From NCBI RefSeq assembly GCF_017743735.1, contig NZ_JAGHRO010000012.1, forward strand, positions 51,194 through 115,193: 64,000 nucleotides of DNA, in the 5' to 3' direction. Below are positions 8,616-16,514 of the stretch, in pieces. The first letter of the stretch is position 1. Each line of letters begins with the position of its first letter. Source of the DNA: Shimia sp. R9_2 (lineage in GTDB: Bacteria > Pseudomonadota > Alphaproteobacteria > Rhodobacterales > Rhodobacteraceae). A program made the translations under genes and the position numbers. The notes under the pieces are model-generated. The model did no database searches. It saw only the letters and a list, made by a program, of their open reading frames with translations, and was not told where the DNA came from.

Positions 8616-9312
8616 GACTGTTTTGATCAGCGGCGCCTCCAGAGGCATCGGTCTGGCCACGGCGCGGCGCTTTGCCCGCGGCATGGATGATGTGGCCTGC
8701 ATCGTGATGGTGGCGCGCCGCTCAAGGCATTTTGACGATGCGGTGACAGAGGTGCGCGCGATTGCTGGCAACCGTCAGATTGTGGCGGTTGAGGCGGATC
8801 TCTCTGATCCGCAGGCGGTGTCGGATGTGTTTGACCGGCTCGCGGCGGAAAACATCGCCATCACCGCTATTGTGAACAACGCAGGTTTCACCAAGCCGGC
8901 GTCGATCAATGAAACCGATATGGCGGATTTTCAGCGCACGATGCAGATCAATCTCTATGCGCCGTTCCGTTTTGTGCAAGAGGCTCTGTTGCGCAGCCAT
9001 CCCCTTGAAAAGGTGATCAATATTGCCTCCACGGCCGGTGTCAACGGGCGCTCTGGCTGGATGAGCTATTCCACCTCCAAGGCGGCGGTGATCAATATGT
9101 CAGAGGTCATGCGCGAGGAGCTTGCGCCTTACGGCATCGATGTGGTCTGCCTGTCGCCCGGGCGCTGCGCCACCGATCTGCGCAAGACTTTGGCCCCGGA
9201 TGAAGATCCCAGCACGATCATGCAGCCGGAGCATGTGGCGGATGTGATCGCGATGATGTCCTCCCCAGCGGGCAAGATGCTGATGAGCGAAAATCTGGTG
9301 GTGCGCTTGTGA
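8608..9312 (+). CDS. Short-chain dehydrogenase/reductase, candidate pentulose-phosphate reductase
   Basis: This is a classical SDR of 234 residues: cofactor loop GASRGIG at 9-15, NNAG at 90-93, and catalytic Ser141, Tyr154 and Lys158 (pattern S..YSTSK). Its start overlaps the stop of the cytidylyltransferase gene by eight bases. In Bcs1-type CDP-ribitol synthases an SDR domain that reduces ribulose-5-phosphate is fused to an IspD-like domain. Here the two appear as separate, coupled genes in the same order. The substrate is therefore inferred; a generic 3-oxoacyl reductase-like SDR cannot be excluded from sequence alone. Confidence 0.82.
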   Translation: MTKTVLISGASRGIGLATARRFARGMDDVACIVMVARRSRHFDDAVTEVRAIAGNRQIVAVEADLSDPQAVSDVFDRLAAENIAITAIVNNAGFTKPASINETDMADFQRTMQINLYAPFRFVQEALLRSHPLEKVINIASTAGVNGRSGWMSYSTSKAAVINMSEVMREELAPYGIDVVCLSPGRCATDLRKTLAPDEDPSTIMQPEHVADVIAMMSSPAGKMLMSENLVVRL

Positions 9313-9316
9313 TCTA

Positions 9317-10594
9317 ATGCTTCTGGCGCGCACTCCCAATCCAGATATTTCCCCCAAAAAGCCTGCCGCCGCGCCGGAGCTTCAGGATATGGAGGCGGGG
9401 CAATTGCGCGTGTCCTCGGCTCCCGATGGGCTGCCGGATCAGGCGGTCTATCTGGACAGTCCGGTGCTCTCAGCGGTGACACAGATCCGCCCGTTTTTTG
9501 AAAGTGGGGCTTTTGGCGTCACCGATACGCCTTTGTTTTTGCGTCAGAAACCCCTGCTGCGTTTGCAGCGCGCCTTGGGGCGGTTGCCTCAGGAATTGGA
9601 TGTCAGATGGATCAAGAGACGGGCCGCGCGCCTGCCGGTGGCGGCGGGCGGGGTGGTGTTTTACCCGTTTAATGCGCGCTCCAATCTGCAGACGGTCACC
9701 CGGCGGGATATTCGCCATGTGCTGACCCTGCATGGGGAGAGCAACAAAGGCGCGTCGATGCGCCCGGCCGCACGGATTTATGATTATGTCTCCATCGCCG
9801 GGCCACTGGCGCGGGACCGCTACCTGAAGGCGGGGATTTTCACCGCTGATGACGTGGACAGAGGGCGGCTGGTGATGATGGGCGACACCTTTGTGCAGCC
9901 CATGCCGGAGATCCGCGCCGCGCGCAGCTGTGATGCGGATCCGGCCCTGTTTTACGCACCAACCTGGGAAGGGTTTGGCGGGCAGGCAGACAATTACAGC
10001 TCGCTCTCGGGCCTGCGCGGCATTGCGGCGGTTTTGGCGGCGGCTGACGCAACAGGCCTGCGCCGCGTAGTGATCAAACCGCACCCTTATCTGGGCCTGC
10101 TGCGTCCTGCGATCATCCGCAGCTTTGTGGCCGGGGTGCGTCAGCTGCGGCAGGCGGGGCTGCGGGTCTCGGTGATGATGGAAGACGCCAGCGTGCCGCT
10201 GCGCCTTGCGTGCCTGCGCGCGTTGCGCAGGGCGCAGCATTTTTTGCCGGATCGCGCCGCGCCGCTGCCGGTGGCGCTGGGGCTGTGCGATGTCTCCGGA
10301 ATGGAGGCGATCTTTCTCAAGCAACGCATCGCCCATCTGGTTCTGAGCCGCGAAGACGCGGTGCCGCGCGATATGGCCTCGCTCTATCTGCGCAAGGCGT
10401 TGTTGCCGGAGAGTGATGTGGCGCGGGTGATGACGCGCTATCTGGCGGAGGGGCAGGAGATCGACGCCGCCCACCGCGCACAGGTGTTTGGCTGGACGGA
10501 GCCGTCGCTGGCAGACCGGCCAACCTTTGCCGCGCGCGGCTGGCTACTGGAGTATGTGAAACGTGATCCGTTCTGGCGTGTGGCAGGCGGGTGA
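9317..10594 (+). CDS. TagF/TagB-like CDP-polyol phosphotransferase for capsule polymer
   Basis: The 425-residue protein carries the layout of CDP-glycerol/CDP-ribitol polymer phosphotransferases. LTLHGESNKG at residues 136-145 corresponds to the catalytic WHG region. FYAPTWEGF at 212-220 matches the YAPTW motif, VIKPHPYLG at 252-260 matches the K-HP motif, and SGMEAIF matches the S-x-x-x-F nucleotide site. These enzymes transfer polyol-phosphate units onto a growing polymer at the inner face of the membrane. It starts five bases after the SDR gene stop and precedes the KpsE-type gene. No signal peptide is present. Which polyol and acceptor are used is not visible. Confidence 0.75.
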   Translation: MLLARTPNPDISPKKPAAAPELQDMEAGQLRVSSAPDGLPDQAVYLDSPVLSAVTQIRPFFESGAFGVTDTPLFLRQKPLLRLQRALGRLPQELDVRWIKRRAARLPVAAGGVVFYPFNARSNLQTVTRRDIRHVLTLHGESNKGASMRPAARIYDYVSIAGPLARDRYLKAGIFTADDVDRGRLVMMGDTFVQPMPEIRAARSCDADPALFYAPTWEGFGGQADNYSSLSGLRGIAAVLAAADATGLRRVVIKPHPYLGLLRPAIIRSFVAGVRQLRQAGLRVSVMMEDASVPLRLACLRALRRAQHFLPDRAAPLPVALGLCDVSGMEAIFLKQRIAHLVLSREDAVPRDMASLYLRKALLPESDVARVMTRYLAEGQEIDAAHRAQVFGWTEPSLADRPTFAARGWLLEYVKRDPFWRVAGG

Positions 10595-10729
10595 GACGGC
10601 ACGAGTGGGCAGGATTTGTGGGCGCATGTGGAGATGCTGACATTTCGTAAACCCTTCGGGCGTAAACTGGGCAGTAACCAATGGGGCGGGGGCCTCACAT
10701 TCCGCCAGAAGGGGCCAGAAAGGGACGGC

Positions 10730-11920
10730 ATGGCTGAAATCAAATTGCTCAAACCGGTGCCTGCGTTTGATGGGCCTCTTGGCGTTGTGCAGGCGGGGCC
10801 GAAAAACGCGCCGCACCGGCGCAAGCGTTGGGGGCTGCTGGCCTCATTTGTGGCGCTGTTTCTGTTGCCGGTGGCCATGGCGGCGAGCTATTTCGGCTTT
10901 GTCGCGACAGACCGTTACGCGGCCAGCGCGAGCTTTGTGATCCGCTCTCTTGATGGCGGCGGCACGCCGGATCTGATGGCTTCGGTCACCGGATTTCCCG
11001 CCAGCAGCAGCCACACCTCTGACAGCTATGTGGTGCGCAACTATCTGGAAAGCCCGGACCTTCTGCGCGAGATCGATGACGAGCTCAATCTGCGCGGCCA
11101 TTTTTCCCAGGACCATATTGATACGATTGCCCGTCTGAGCCCGGAGAGCAGCTTTGAGGATATGGTGGAGTATTGGCAGTGGCGCATCAGCACGAGCTAT
11201 GACAGCACCACCGGCATTGTGAGCTTTGAGGTGCAGGCCTTTGATCCCGGCACGGCGGTGCGGGTGGCGCGCAGCGCGCTGGCGGCCGCCGACCGGCTGG
11301 TCAACGAGCTTTCTGAGACCGCGCGGCGGGATTCAGTGCAATTTGCCGCTGATGAGGTGGCCCGTGCCGAGGCGCGGGTGCGCGATGTGAGCCTCGATCT
11401 GGTGGCCTTTCGCGCAGAAAGCGGTGCGGTGGACCCGATGGTCAATGCGCAATTGGATGCGGAGCTGGTCTCGTCGCTGGAGGCCAACCTGGTGAAAGTG
11501 CAGTCCCAGATTGATGAGGTGGCAGGCTCTGTTGGGGAGAATTCGCCCATCCTGAAACAGCTCAATCGTCAGGCCAGAGCCTATCGTCAGCAGATTGCAG
11601 AGCGCAAAAGCCTGATCGGCGCGGCCGGGCAGGCGGCAAGCGCCAAAACCGCGGAAACGCTCGCGGGCTATGAGGCGCTGGTGATTGAAAAGCAATTTGC
11701 CGAACAGACCTATGCCTCCGCCATGGCCTCACTGGAAGCGGCGCGGCTGGATGCGGACCGGCAACAGCGCTATCTCGGCGTGTTTGCCCGCCCTTTTGTG
11801 CCCAGTGAGCCGGCTTACCCGCTGCGGCTTCGGGATTTTCTGCTGATTGCCGCCGCCGCTTTTGCCGTCTGGGCGATTGCCGCCCTTGTGGGCTATGCGG
11901 TGCGCGATCATATGCGGTGA
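10730..11920 (+). CDS. kpsE: Capsule export inner-membrane/periplasmic protein, KpsE/BexC family
   Basis: KpsE-type proteins couple the inner-membrane ABC exporter to the outer-membrane channel in ABC-dependent capsule export. The 396-residue protein has an N-terminal membrane helix (LLASFVALFLLPVAMAA, residues about 30-46). A large periplasmic domain follows, with coiled-coil stretches around residues 195-340 (many Ala, Glu, Arg). A C-terminal helix starts near FLLIAAAAFAVWAIAALVGYA. The start at 10730 has AGGGA six bases upstream; the frame is open further upstream but without a better site. kpsM follows after nine bases. Confidence 0.88.
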   Translation: MAEIKLLKPVPAFDGPLGVVQAGPKNAPHRRKRWGLLASFVALFLLPVAMAASYFGFVATDRYAASASFVIRSLDGGGTPDLMASVTGFPASSSHTSDSYVVRNYLESPDLLREIDDELNLRGHFSQDHIDTIARLSPESSFEDMVEYWQWRISTSYDSTTGIVSFEVQAFDPGTAVRVARSALAAADRLVNELSETARRDSVQFAADEVARAEARVRDVSLDLVAFRAESGAVDPMVNAQLDAELVSSLEANLVKVQSQIDEVAGSVGENSPILKQLNRQARAYRQQIAERKSLIGAAGQAASAKTAETLAGYEALVIEKQFAEQTYASAMASLEAARLDADRQQRYLGVFARPFVPSEPAYPLRLRDFLLIAAAAFAVWAIAALVGYAVRDHMR

Positions 11921-11929
11921 GGGCAGGGG

Positions 11930-12697
11930 ATGCTGCACGCGATCTGGATGCAAATGCGGGTGGTGGCCGCGCTCACCCTGCGCGAAACGCGCATGACTTT
12001 CGGCACCTCGCATGTGGGCTATCTGTGGGCGATTGCCCAGCCGGTGATTTCCGTGGGCTTTATGGTGGGGCTGTTTTACCTGATCGGACGACAAGCGCCC
12101 TTTGGCGCGTCGCTGGCGCTGTTTTTTGCCACCGCCGTGCTGACGCTGGATCTTTATAACAAGCTCTCCGTGTCGCTGATGCGGGCCTTCACCACCAACA
12201 AATCCCTGCTGAGCTACCCGATGATCAAAGAGCCCGACACGCTGTTTGCGCGGCTCACATTGATCGCGCTGACCTTTCTGGTGATCAATGCGCTGGTTTA
12301 CGGCGGGCTGATGATCGTGGGCTGGGCGGAGCTGCCCGCCCATCCGGAGCGGTTGCTCTATGCCTTTGGTGCAACATGCTTTTTGGGCTTTGGCGTGGGC
12401 GCGATCAACGCCATGCTCTATCAGCGCACCCAAGCCTGGCAGCATGTGGAAAAGCTGGTGGCGCGGCCGCTGTTTTTTCTCTCTGGTGTGTTTTACATCC
12501 CGTCCGCCCTGCCGCCCGAGGCGGTGGCGGTGCTCAAATGGAACCCGCTGCTGCATATCGTGGAATGGACCCGCGAAGGATTTTACGCCAACTACCGCAG
12601 CGATGTGCTCAACATTGCCTATCCGCTGTCGCTGGCCGCGGTTTTGGTGATCATCGCGCTGTTTGCAGAGCGGATCACCCGCAAACAGAGGGCGTGA
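11930..12697 (+). CDS. kpsM: Capsule ABC exporter permease, KpsM/BexB family
   Basis: This 255-residue ABC-2-type permease has about six hydrophobic segments. It starts with the family-typical ALTLRETRMTFGTSHVGYLWAIAQPV, in which the conserved amphipathic helix precedes the first membrane span. The middle contains FFLSGVFYIPSALPPEAVAVLKWNPLLHIVEW, a sequence pattern highly typical of KpsM, BexB and CtrC. It pairs with the ATPase gene four bases downstream to move the lipid-linked polymer across the inner membrane. Gene order KpsE-KpsM-KpsT is the same as bexC-bexB-bexA. Confidence 0.93.
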   Translation: MLHAIWMQMRVVAALTLRETRMTFGTSHVGYLWAIAQPVISVGFMVGLFYLIGRQAPFGASLALFFATAVLTLDLYNKLSVSLMRAFTTNKSLLSYPMIKEPDTLFARLTLIALTFLVINALVYGGLMIVGWAELPAHPERLLYAFGATCFLGFGVGAINAMLYQRTQAWQHVEKLVARPLFFLSGVFYIPSALPPEAVAVLKWNPLLHIVEWTREGFYANYRSDVLNIAYPLSLAAVLVIIALFAERITRKQRA

Positions 12698-12700
12698 GCC

Positions 12701-13351
12701 GTGATCGCCTTTGAGCATGTGACCAAGGATTATCACGTCAAAGGGGTGCACAAACGCATTCTGGAGGACGCCAGCTATCAGTTTGCCGAGGGTAAAAACA
12801 TCGCGCTGATGGGCCACAACGGTGTGGGCAAATCCACCATGATGCGGATGATTGCCGGGATCGAGCCGCCCACATCCGGTGCTGTGAAATGCACGGAAAA
12901 GGTCAGCTGGCCCATGGGGTTTTCCAAAGGGTTCAATGGCTTGATGACTGGCGTGGAGAACGTGCGCTTTGTCGCGCGGGTCTATGGCTGTGATACGGAA
13001 CAGGTGCTGGCGCAGGTGCAGGAGTTTGCCGAACTCGGGCCCTCGCTGGATTTACCGATTGAGACCTATTCCAGCGGCATGAAGGCGCGGCTCGCATTCG
13101 GGCTTTCGCTGGCGATCCGTTTTGAGTGCTATCTGGTGGATGAAATCACCGCCGTTGGCGATCAGCGGTTTCGCAAGAAAAGCGAGCACGCTTTGCGTGA
13201 GCGGATTGAGGCGTCTCGGGTGGTGATGATCTCACATTCGGAGCGCACCATCCGTGAATTTTGCGACGAGGGCGTGCTGGCCTACGGCGGGAAGCTCTAT
13301 CACTATGATGATCTCAATGCTCTGATCGCGGACTACAAGCGGTTCTGCTAA
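12701..13351 (+). CDS. kpsT: Capsule ABC exporter ATPase, KpsT/BexA family
   Basis: The 216-residue ATPase powers capsule export with KpsM. Walker A is GHNGVGKST at residues 38-46, the ABC signature is YSSGMKARLAFG at 123-134, Walker B is CYLVDEIT at 143-150, and the switch histidine is in MISHSERT. The length and the SWPMGFSKGFNG segment are typical of KpsT/BexA/CtrD. The start codon is GTG. It is the last gene of the operon. No outer-membrane KpsD/BexD or lipid-primer KpsC/KpsS gene follows, so these must lie elsewhere. Confidence 0.94.
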   Translation: MIAFEHVTKDYHVKGVHKRILEDASYQFAEGKNIALMGHNGVGKSTMMRMIAGIEPPTSGAVKCTEKVSWPMGFSKGFNGLMTGVENVRFVARVYGCDTEQVLAQVQEFAELGPSLDLPIETYSSGMKARLAFGLSLAIRFECYLVDEITAVGDQRFRKKSEHALRERIEASRVVMISHSERTIREFCDEGVLAYGGKLYHYDDLNALIADYKRFC

Positions 13352-13465
13352 ACGAAAGATTAGGCGCGGCTCAAGCTGTCAAAAGCGCGTTTTGAGCGTG
13401 TCTTTGGTTTCACTTTGCCTCGCAAAACGCGCCTGAATTGTGCAGATTCGTGAAACTCTCTTGGT

Positions 13466-13500
13466 GTTTCTTTCGGTTTGATCTAGAAATCGAAAGAAAC
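13466..13500. promoter_or_regulatory. Probable DeoR operator in front of its own gene
   Basis: A perfect inverted repeat has arms GTTTCTTTCG at 13466-13475 and CGAAAGAAAC at 13491-13500, separated by 15 bases. The right arm touches the ribosome site GGAGGGG of the regulator gene. TTTCG-rich palindromes are typical of DeoR/GlpR-family binding sites, so autoregulation is the natural reading. Confidence 0.65.
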
Positions 13501-13512
13501 GGAGGGGAGATG

Positions 13513-14286
13513 ATGAGGGCACGTGCCAAGACACGCGCGCGTCAGGAGGAGATCCTGAAGCTGCTCAAACAGGCCGGGCGTGCCATGGTTGAGGAGCTGG
13601 CGGAGCGGCTGGACACCACGCCGCAAACCATCCGAAAAGACCTGACCATGCTGGCTGAGGACAACCAGATCATCCGCTTTCACGGCGGGGCGACGCTGGC
13701 GGCGGGCACGGAATATGCGGGCTTTGATGTGCGCAAGGAAATCATGCGCGATGAGAAGGATGCCATCGGGGCCACCATCGCCGCTCAAATCCCAAACCAT
13801 GCCAGTGTGATCCTCAACGGCGGCACCACCACCATGGCTGTGGCGCGTCATCTGAGCCATCATGTCGGGCTGAGCGTGGTTGTGGATTCTGTGCATATTG
13901 CCAATATTTTAAGAGAGTTTCCCGGCGTTCAGGTGATGATCCCGGCTGGTGTTGTGCGGGGTGTGGATGGCGCCATTCTTGGCGCCACAGCGGTTGATTT
14001 TATCCGCAAATTTCGCGCCGATATCGCCGTTGTCGGGGCTGCGGCCATGGGGCGTGACGGGGATCTTGTGGACTATGATCTGGAGGAAAGCGCGGTCAGC
14101 GCGGCGATCATTTCCAGTGCACGCAACGTGATCCTGGCGCTGGACAGCTCTAAGTTCGGAAGCTTTGCGCCGGTGTCCTTTGGCACGCTGGCAGACGTAA
14201 ACTCTCTGGTGACCGATGCGCAGTTTGATCCTGAGATGAAGGCTCTCGCCACGGCCCATGATGTGGGCTTTGTGGTGGCGGGGTGA
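13513..14286 (+). CDS. DeoR-family transcriptional regulator
   Basis: The 257-residue repressor starts with a helix-turn-helix of DeoR type (RQEEILKLLKQAGRAMVEELAERLDTTPQTIRKDL, residues about 8-45). A phosphosugar-sensing domain related to ribose-5-phosphate isomerase follows, with NGGTTTMAVARHL as the phosphate-binding loop and DLEESAVSAAII near the end. DeoR proteins usually respond to a phosphorylated sugar intermediate. An ATG at 13510 is an alternative start, but 13513 has better spacing to GGAGGGG. It lies just upstream of the TRAP genes, and TTTCG palindromes flank it on both sides. It may therefore control sugar (or sulfosugar) uptake, an inference. Confidence 0.9.
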   Translation: MRARAKTRARQEEILKLLKQAGRAMVEELAERLDTTPQTIRKDLTMLAEDNQIIRFHGGATLAAGTEYAGFDVRKEIMRDEKDAIGATIAAQIPNHASVILNGGTTTMAVARHLSHHVGLSVVVDSVHIANILREFPGVQVMIPAGVVRGVDGAILGATAVDFIRKFRADIAVVGAAAMGRDGDLVDYDLEESAVSAAIISSARNVILALDSSKFGSFAPVSFGTLADVNSLVTDAQFDPEMKALATAHDVGFVVAG

Positions 14287-14296
14287 GTCAAATGGG

Positions 14297-14351
14297 TTGA
14301 CGTGTAGCTTCGTTTTGTGACCTAATCGAAAAAAACGAAATTACTTTCGAT
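14297..14351 (+). promoter_or_regulatory. TRAP operon promoter overlapped by DeoR-type boxes
   Basis: A possible -35 TTGACG at 14297-14302 and -10 CCTAAT at 14321-14326, with an 18-base spacer, lie before dctQ. Overlapping them are two nested inverted repeats: TTCGTTTT at 14309-14316 with AAAACGAA at 14332-14339, and ATCGAAA at 14325-14331 with TTTCGAT at 14345-14351. The half-sites share the TTTCG core seen in front of the DeoR gene, so the same repressor probably binds both places. Confidence 0.55.
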
Positions 14352-14395
14352 AGAAATGTGGTTTCGGCGCGATATTTTTGGGAGGATATATCGCA

Positions 14396-14983
14396 ATGAT
14401 GTTGGTCTTACGGCCTTTGGCGTGGGTTAATACCCACATTTTGCGCCTGTGCAGACGTCTGGGGGCTTTGGCGCTGGCGCTGATGGTCATCGTGATTCTG
14501 ACACAGGTTTTCTGTCGCTATGTGCTAAACAACGCTCTGGCCTGGCCGGATGAGGCGGCGCGGTTTCTGATGTTGTGGCTGGTTGGTCTGATGGCGCCAT
14601 CGGCGATGCGTTGGGGCGGGTTTGTGGCGATTGATACGCTGCCCAACATGCTGTCACGGGTGCCGGGGCTGGTGCTCAATCTGGTGCTGCTGTGTTTCTC
14701 CTTTGCGGTGCTGATGATCGCGGTGCAGCACGGTCAGGCGCATACGTTTGGTTTTGGCGGCAACTTTGACAGCTCTTCGCTGCGCGTGCCGCTTGAGTGG
14801 GTTGGCGGCGAGGGCTTCAAGATCAAGCTGCGCTACATGTACGGCTCACTGCTGTTTTGCGCGGTGATGCTGAGTGTGGTCACCGTAGAACTGATCCTGC
14901 GCACGATTATGGCGCTGATCAGCCCAGAAACCGAGCTTCCTGACACCGATGAATTTGCAATGGCCATGGGGGCGGCGGACTGA
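14396..14983 (+). CDS. TRAP transporter small permease (DctQ type)
   Basis: The 195-residue protein has four hydrophobic segments in the DctQ arrangement. The family pattern RYVLNNALAWPDEAARFLMLWLVGLMAPSAMRWGGFVAID spans about residues 42-80. It forms the membrane complex with DctM and the periplasmic binding protein, driving uptake with a sodium or proton gradient. The ATG at 14396 has GGAGG ten bases upstream; a second ATG directly follows. Its stop overlaps the dctM start (TGATG). Confidence 0.9.
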   Translation: MMLVLRPLAWVNTHILRLCRRLGALALALMVIVILTQVFCRYVLNNALAWPDEAARFLMLWLVGLMAPSAMRWGGFVAIDTLPNMLSRVPGLVLNLVLLCFSFAVLMIAVQHGQAHTFGFGGNFDSSSLRVPLEWVGGEGFKIKLRYMYGSLLFCAVMLSVVTVELILRTIMALISPETELPDTDEFAMAMGAAD

Positions 14984-16479
14984 TGCTGGCGTTTTTTCTA
15001 CCGCTTTTCCTGATCTTCCTGATGATCGGCCTGCCGGTGTTTTTTGCGCTGCTGCTGTCACCCGGATTGCTGTTGTGGCTCAATGGGCAGGAGCGGGACA
15101 TCGCGCTGCTGTATCGCAATGTTTACAACGGCATGGACAGCTTTCCGCTGATGGCCCTGCCGTTCTTTGTGCTTGCAGGTGAGTTGATGAACCGGGGCGG
15201 TATTACCACACGCCTCGTGGAGTTTTCCCAAGCCCTGATGGGGCATCTGCGCGGCGGGCTGGCGCATGTGAACATTCTGTCCTCGATCCTGTTTGCGGGC
15301 CTGTCGGGATCGGCTGTGGCGGACACATCGGCGCTGGGGTCCACGCTCATTCCGGCGATGGAGAAGAACGGCTATTCGCGCAAATTTGCGGCGGCGATCA
15401 CGGCGGCAAGCTCGGTGATCGGGCCGATCATCCCGCCCTCGGGTATCATGATCATCTACGCTTATGTCATGGGCGAGAGCGTGGCCGCGCTGTTCCTTGC
15501 GGGGATCGTGCCGGGCGTGCTGGTGGGCGTCGGCCTGATGGTGATGGTGCGCCTGATGGCGGACAAATACGACCTGCCCAAGGCGGAGCGGATCGTGACC
15601 GCCGGGCAGACCATTAGCAAGACCGAAGCCGGTTTCAGCTTTGTGCTGTTGCGGATCAATTTTGCCGGTGTGCTCTTTGGTTTGTACTCGGCGATTGCGG
15701 CTATTCTTGCCTCCTCCGGGGTGAACATCGCGGTGAACGGCTGGCTCGTGTTCCTTGTGTTCCTGCCGATCGCCCATGTGATCCTGCTGCGCATTCGCAG
15801 AACGGTGAGCGCGGATTTCCGTATCATCTGCAAAAAGGCGGTGGTGCCGCTGCAGACGCCGATCATTATTCTGGGCGGTATTCTGGTGGGGGTGTTCACC
15901 CCGACCGAAGCCTCTGCTGTCGCAGTGGGTTATGCGCTGGTGGTCGGGCTGTTCATTCTGCGCCTGCTGAAGGTGCGCGACCTGCCGGGCATTCTGATGC
16001 GCGCGGGGCTGGCAAGTGCGACTGTGCTGCTTCTGGTGGGGGCGGCGGTGGCCTTTAAGACCGTGGTGTCCCTGAGCCATGCGCCGGAGACCATGGCGGG
16101 CTTTATTTTGGGCCTGTCGGAAAACCCGCTGGTGCTGCTGTTCCTGATCAACGTGCTGCTGTTTGCGGTGGGCATGTTTTTGGATGCGGGGCCGGCGATC
16201 ATCATTCTGGGGCCAATTCTGGGGCCAATCTTTGTCGATCTGGGTGTGCATCCGGTGCATTTCGCTATCATCATGAGCGTCAACCTGACCGTGGGTCTGG
16301 CGACGCCGCCGATGGGGCTTGTGCTGTTTGTGGCCAGTTCGGTTTCCGGGGAGCGGGTGGAGACCATCGCCAAGGCGATTCTACCGTTCCTCGCAGTGGA
16401 GGTCTTTGTGATCTTCCTCATTACCTATGTGCCTGCCATTTCCATGACAATTCCAAGATTAACAGGGTTTGTGCAGTAA
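14983..16479 (+). CDS. TRAP transporter large permease (DctM type)
   Basis: At 498 residues this is the main translocating subunit of the TRAP system, with about 12 membrane segments. Family signatures are FFVLAGELMNRGGIT near residues 58-72, SGSAVADTSALGSTLIPAMEKNGYSRKFAAAITAASSVIGPIIPPS starting at about residue 107, and GVFTPTEASAVAVGYAL in the second half. It is slightly longer than the usual 425-450 residues because of an extra segment between the two halves. It is translationally coupled to dctQ and followed by the binding-protein gene after 35 bases. Confidence 0.93.
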   Translation: MLAFFLPLFLIFLMIGLPVFFALLLSPGLLLWLNGQERDIALLYRNVYNGMDSFPLMALPFFVLAGELMNRGGITTRLVEFSQALMGHLRGGLAHVNILSSILFAGLSGSAVADTSALGSTLIPAMEKNGYSRKFAAAITAASSVIGPIIPPSGIMIIYAYVMGESVAALFLAGIVPGVLVGVGLMVMVRLMADKYDLPKAERIVTAGQTISKTEAGFSFVLLRINFAGVLFGLYSAIAAILASSGVNIAVNGWLVFLVFLPIAHVILLRIRRTVSADFRIICKKAVVPLQTPIIILGGILVGVFTPTEASAVAVGYALVVGLFILRLLKVRDLPGILMRAGLASATVLLLVGAAVAFKTVVSLSHAPETMAGFILGLSENPLVLLFLINVLLFAVGMFLDAGPAIIILGPILGPIFVDLGVHPVHFAIIMSVNLTVGLATPPMGLVLFVASSVSGERVETIAKAILPFLAVEVFVIFLITYVPAISMTIPRLTGFVQ

Positions 16480-16514
16480 CATCAAAAGCTTGAACGATAT
16501 CAGGGAGGATAATT

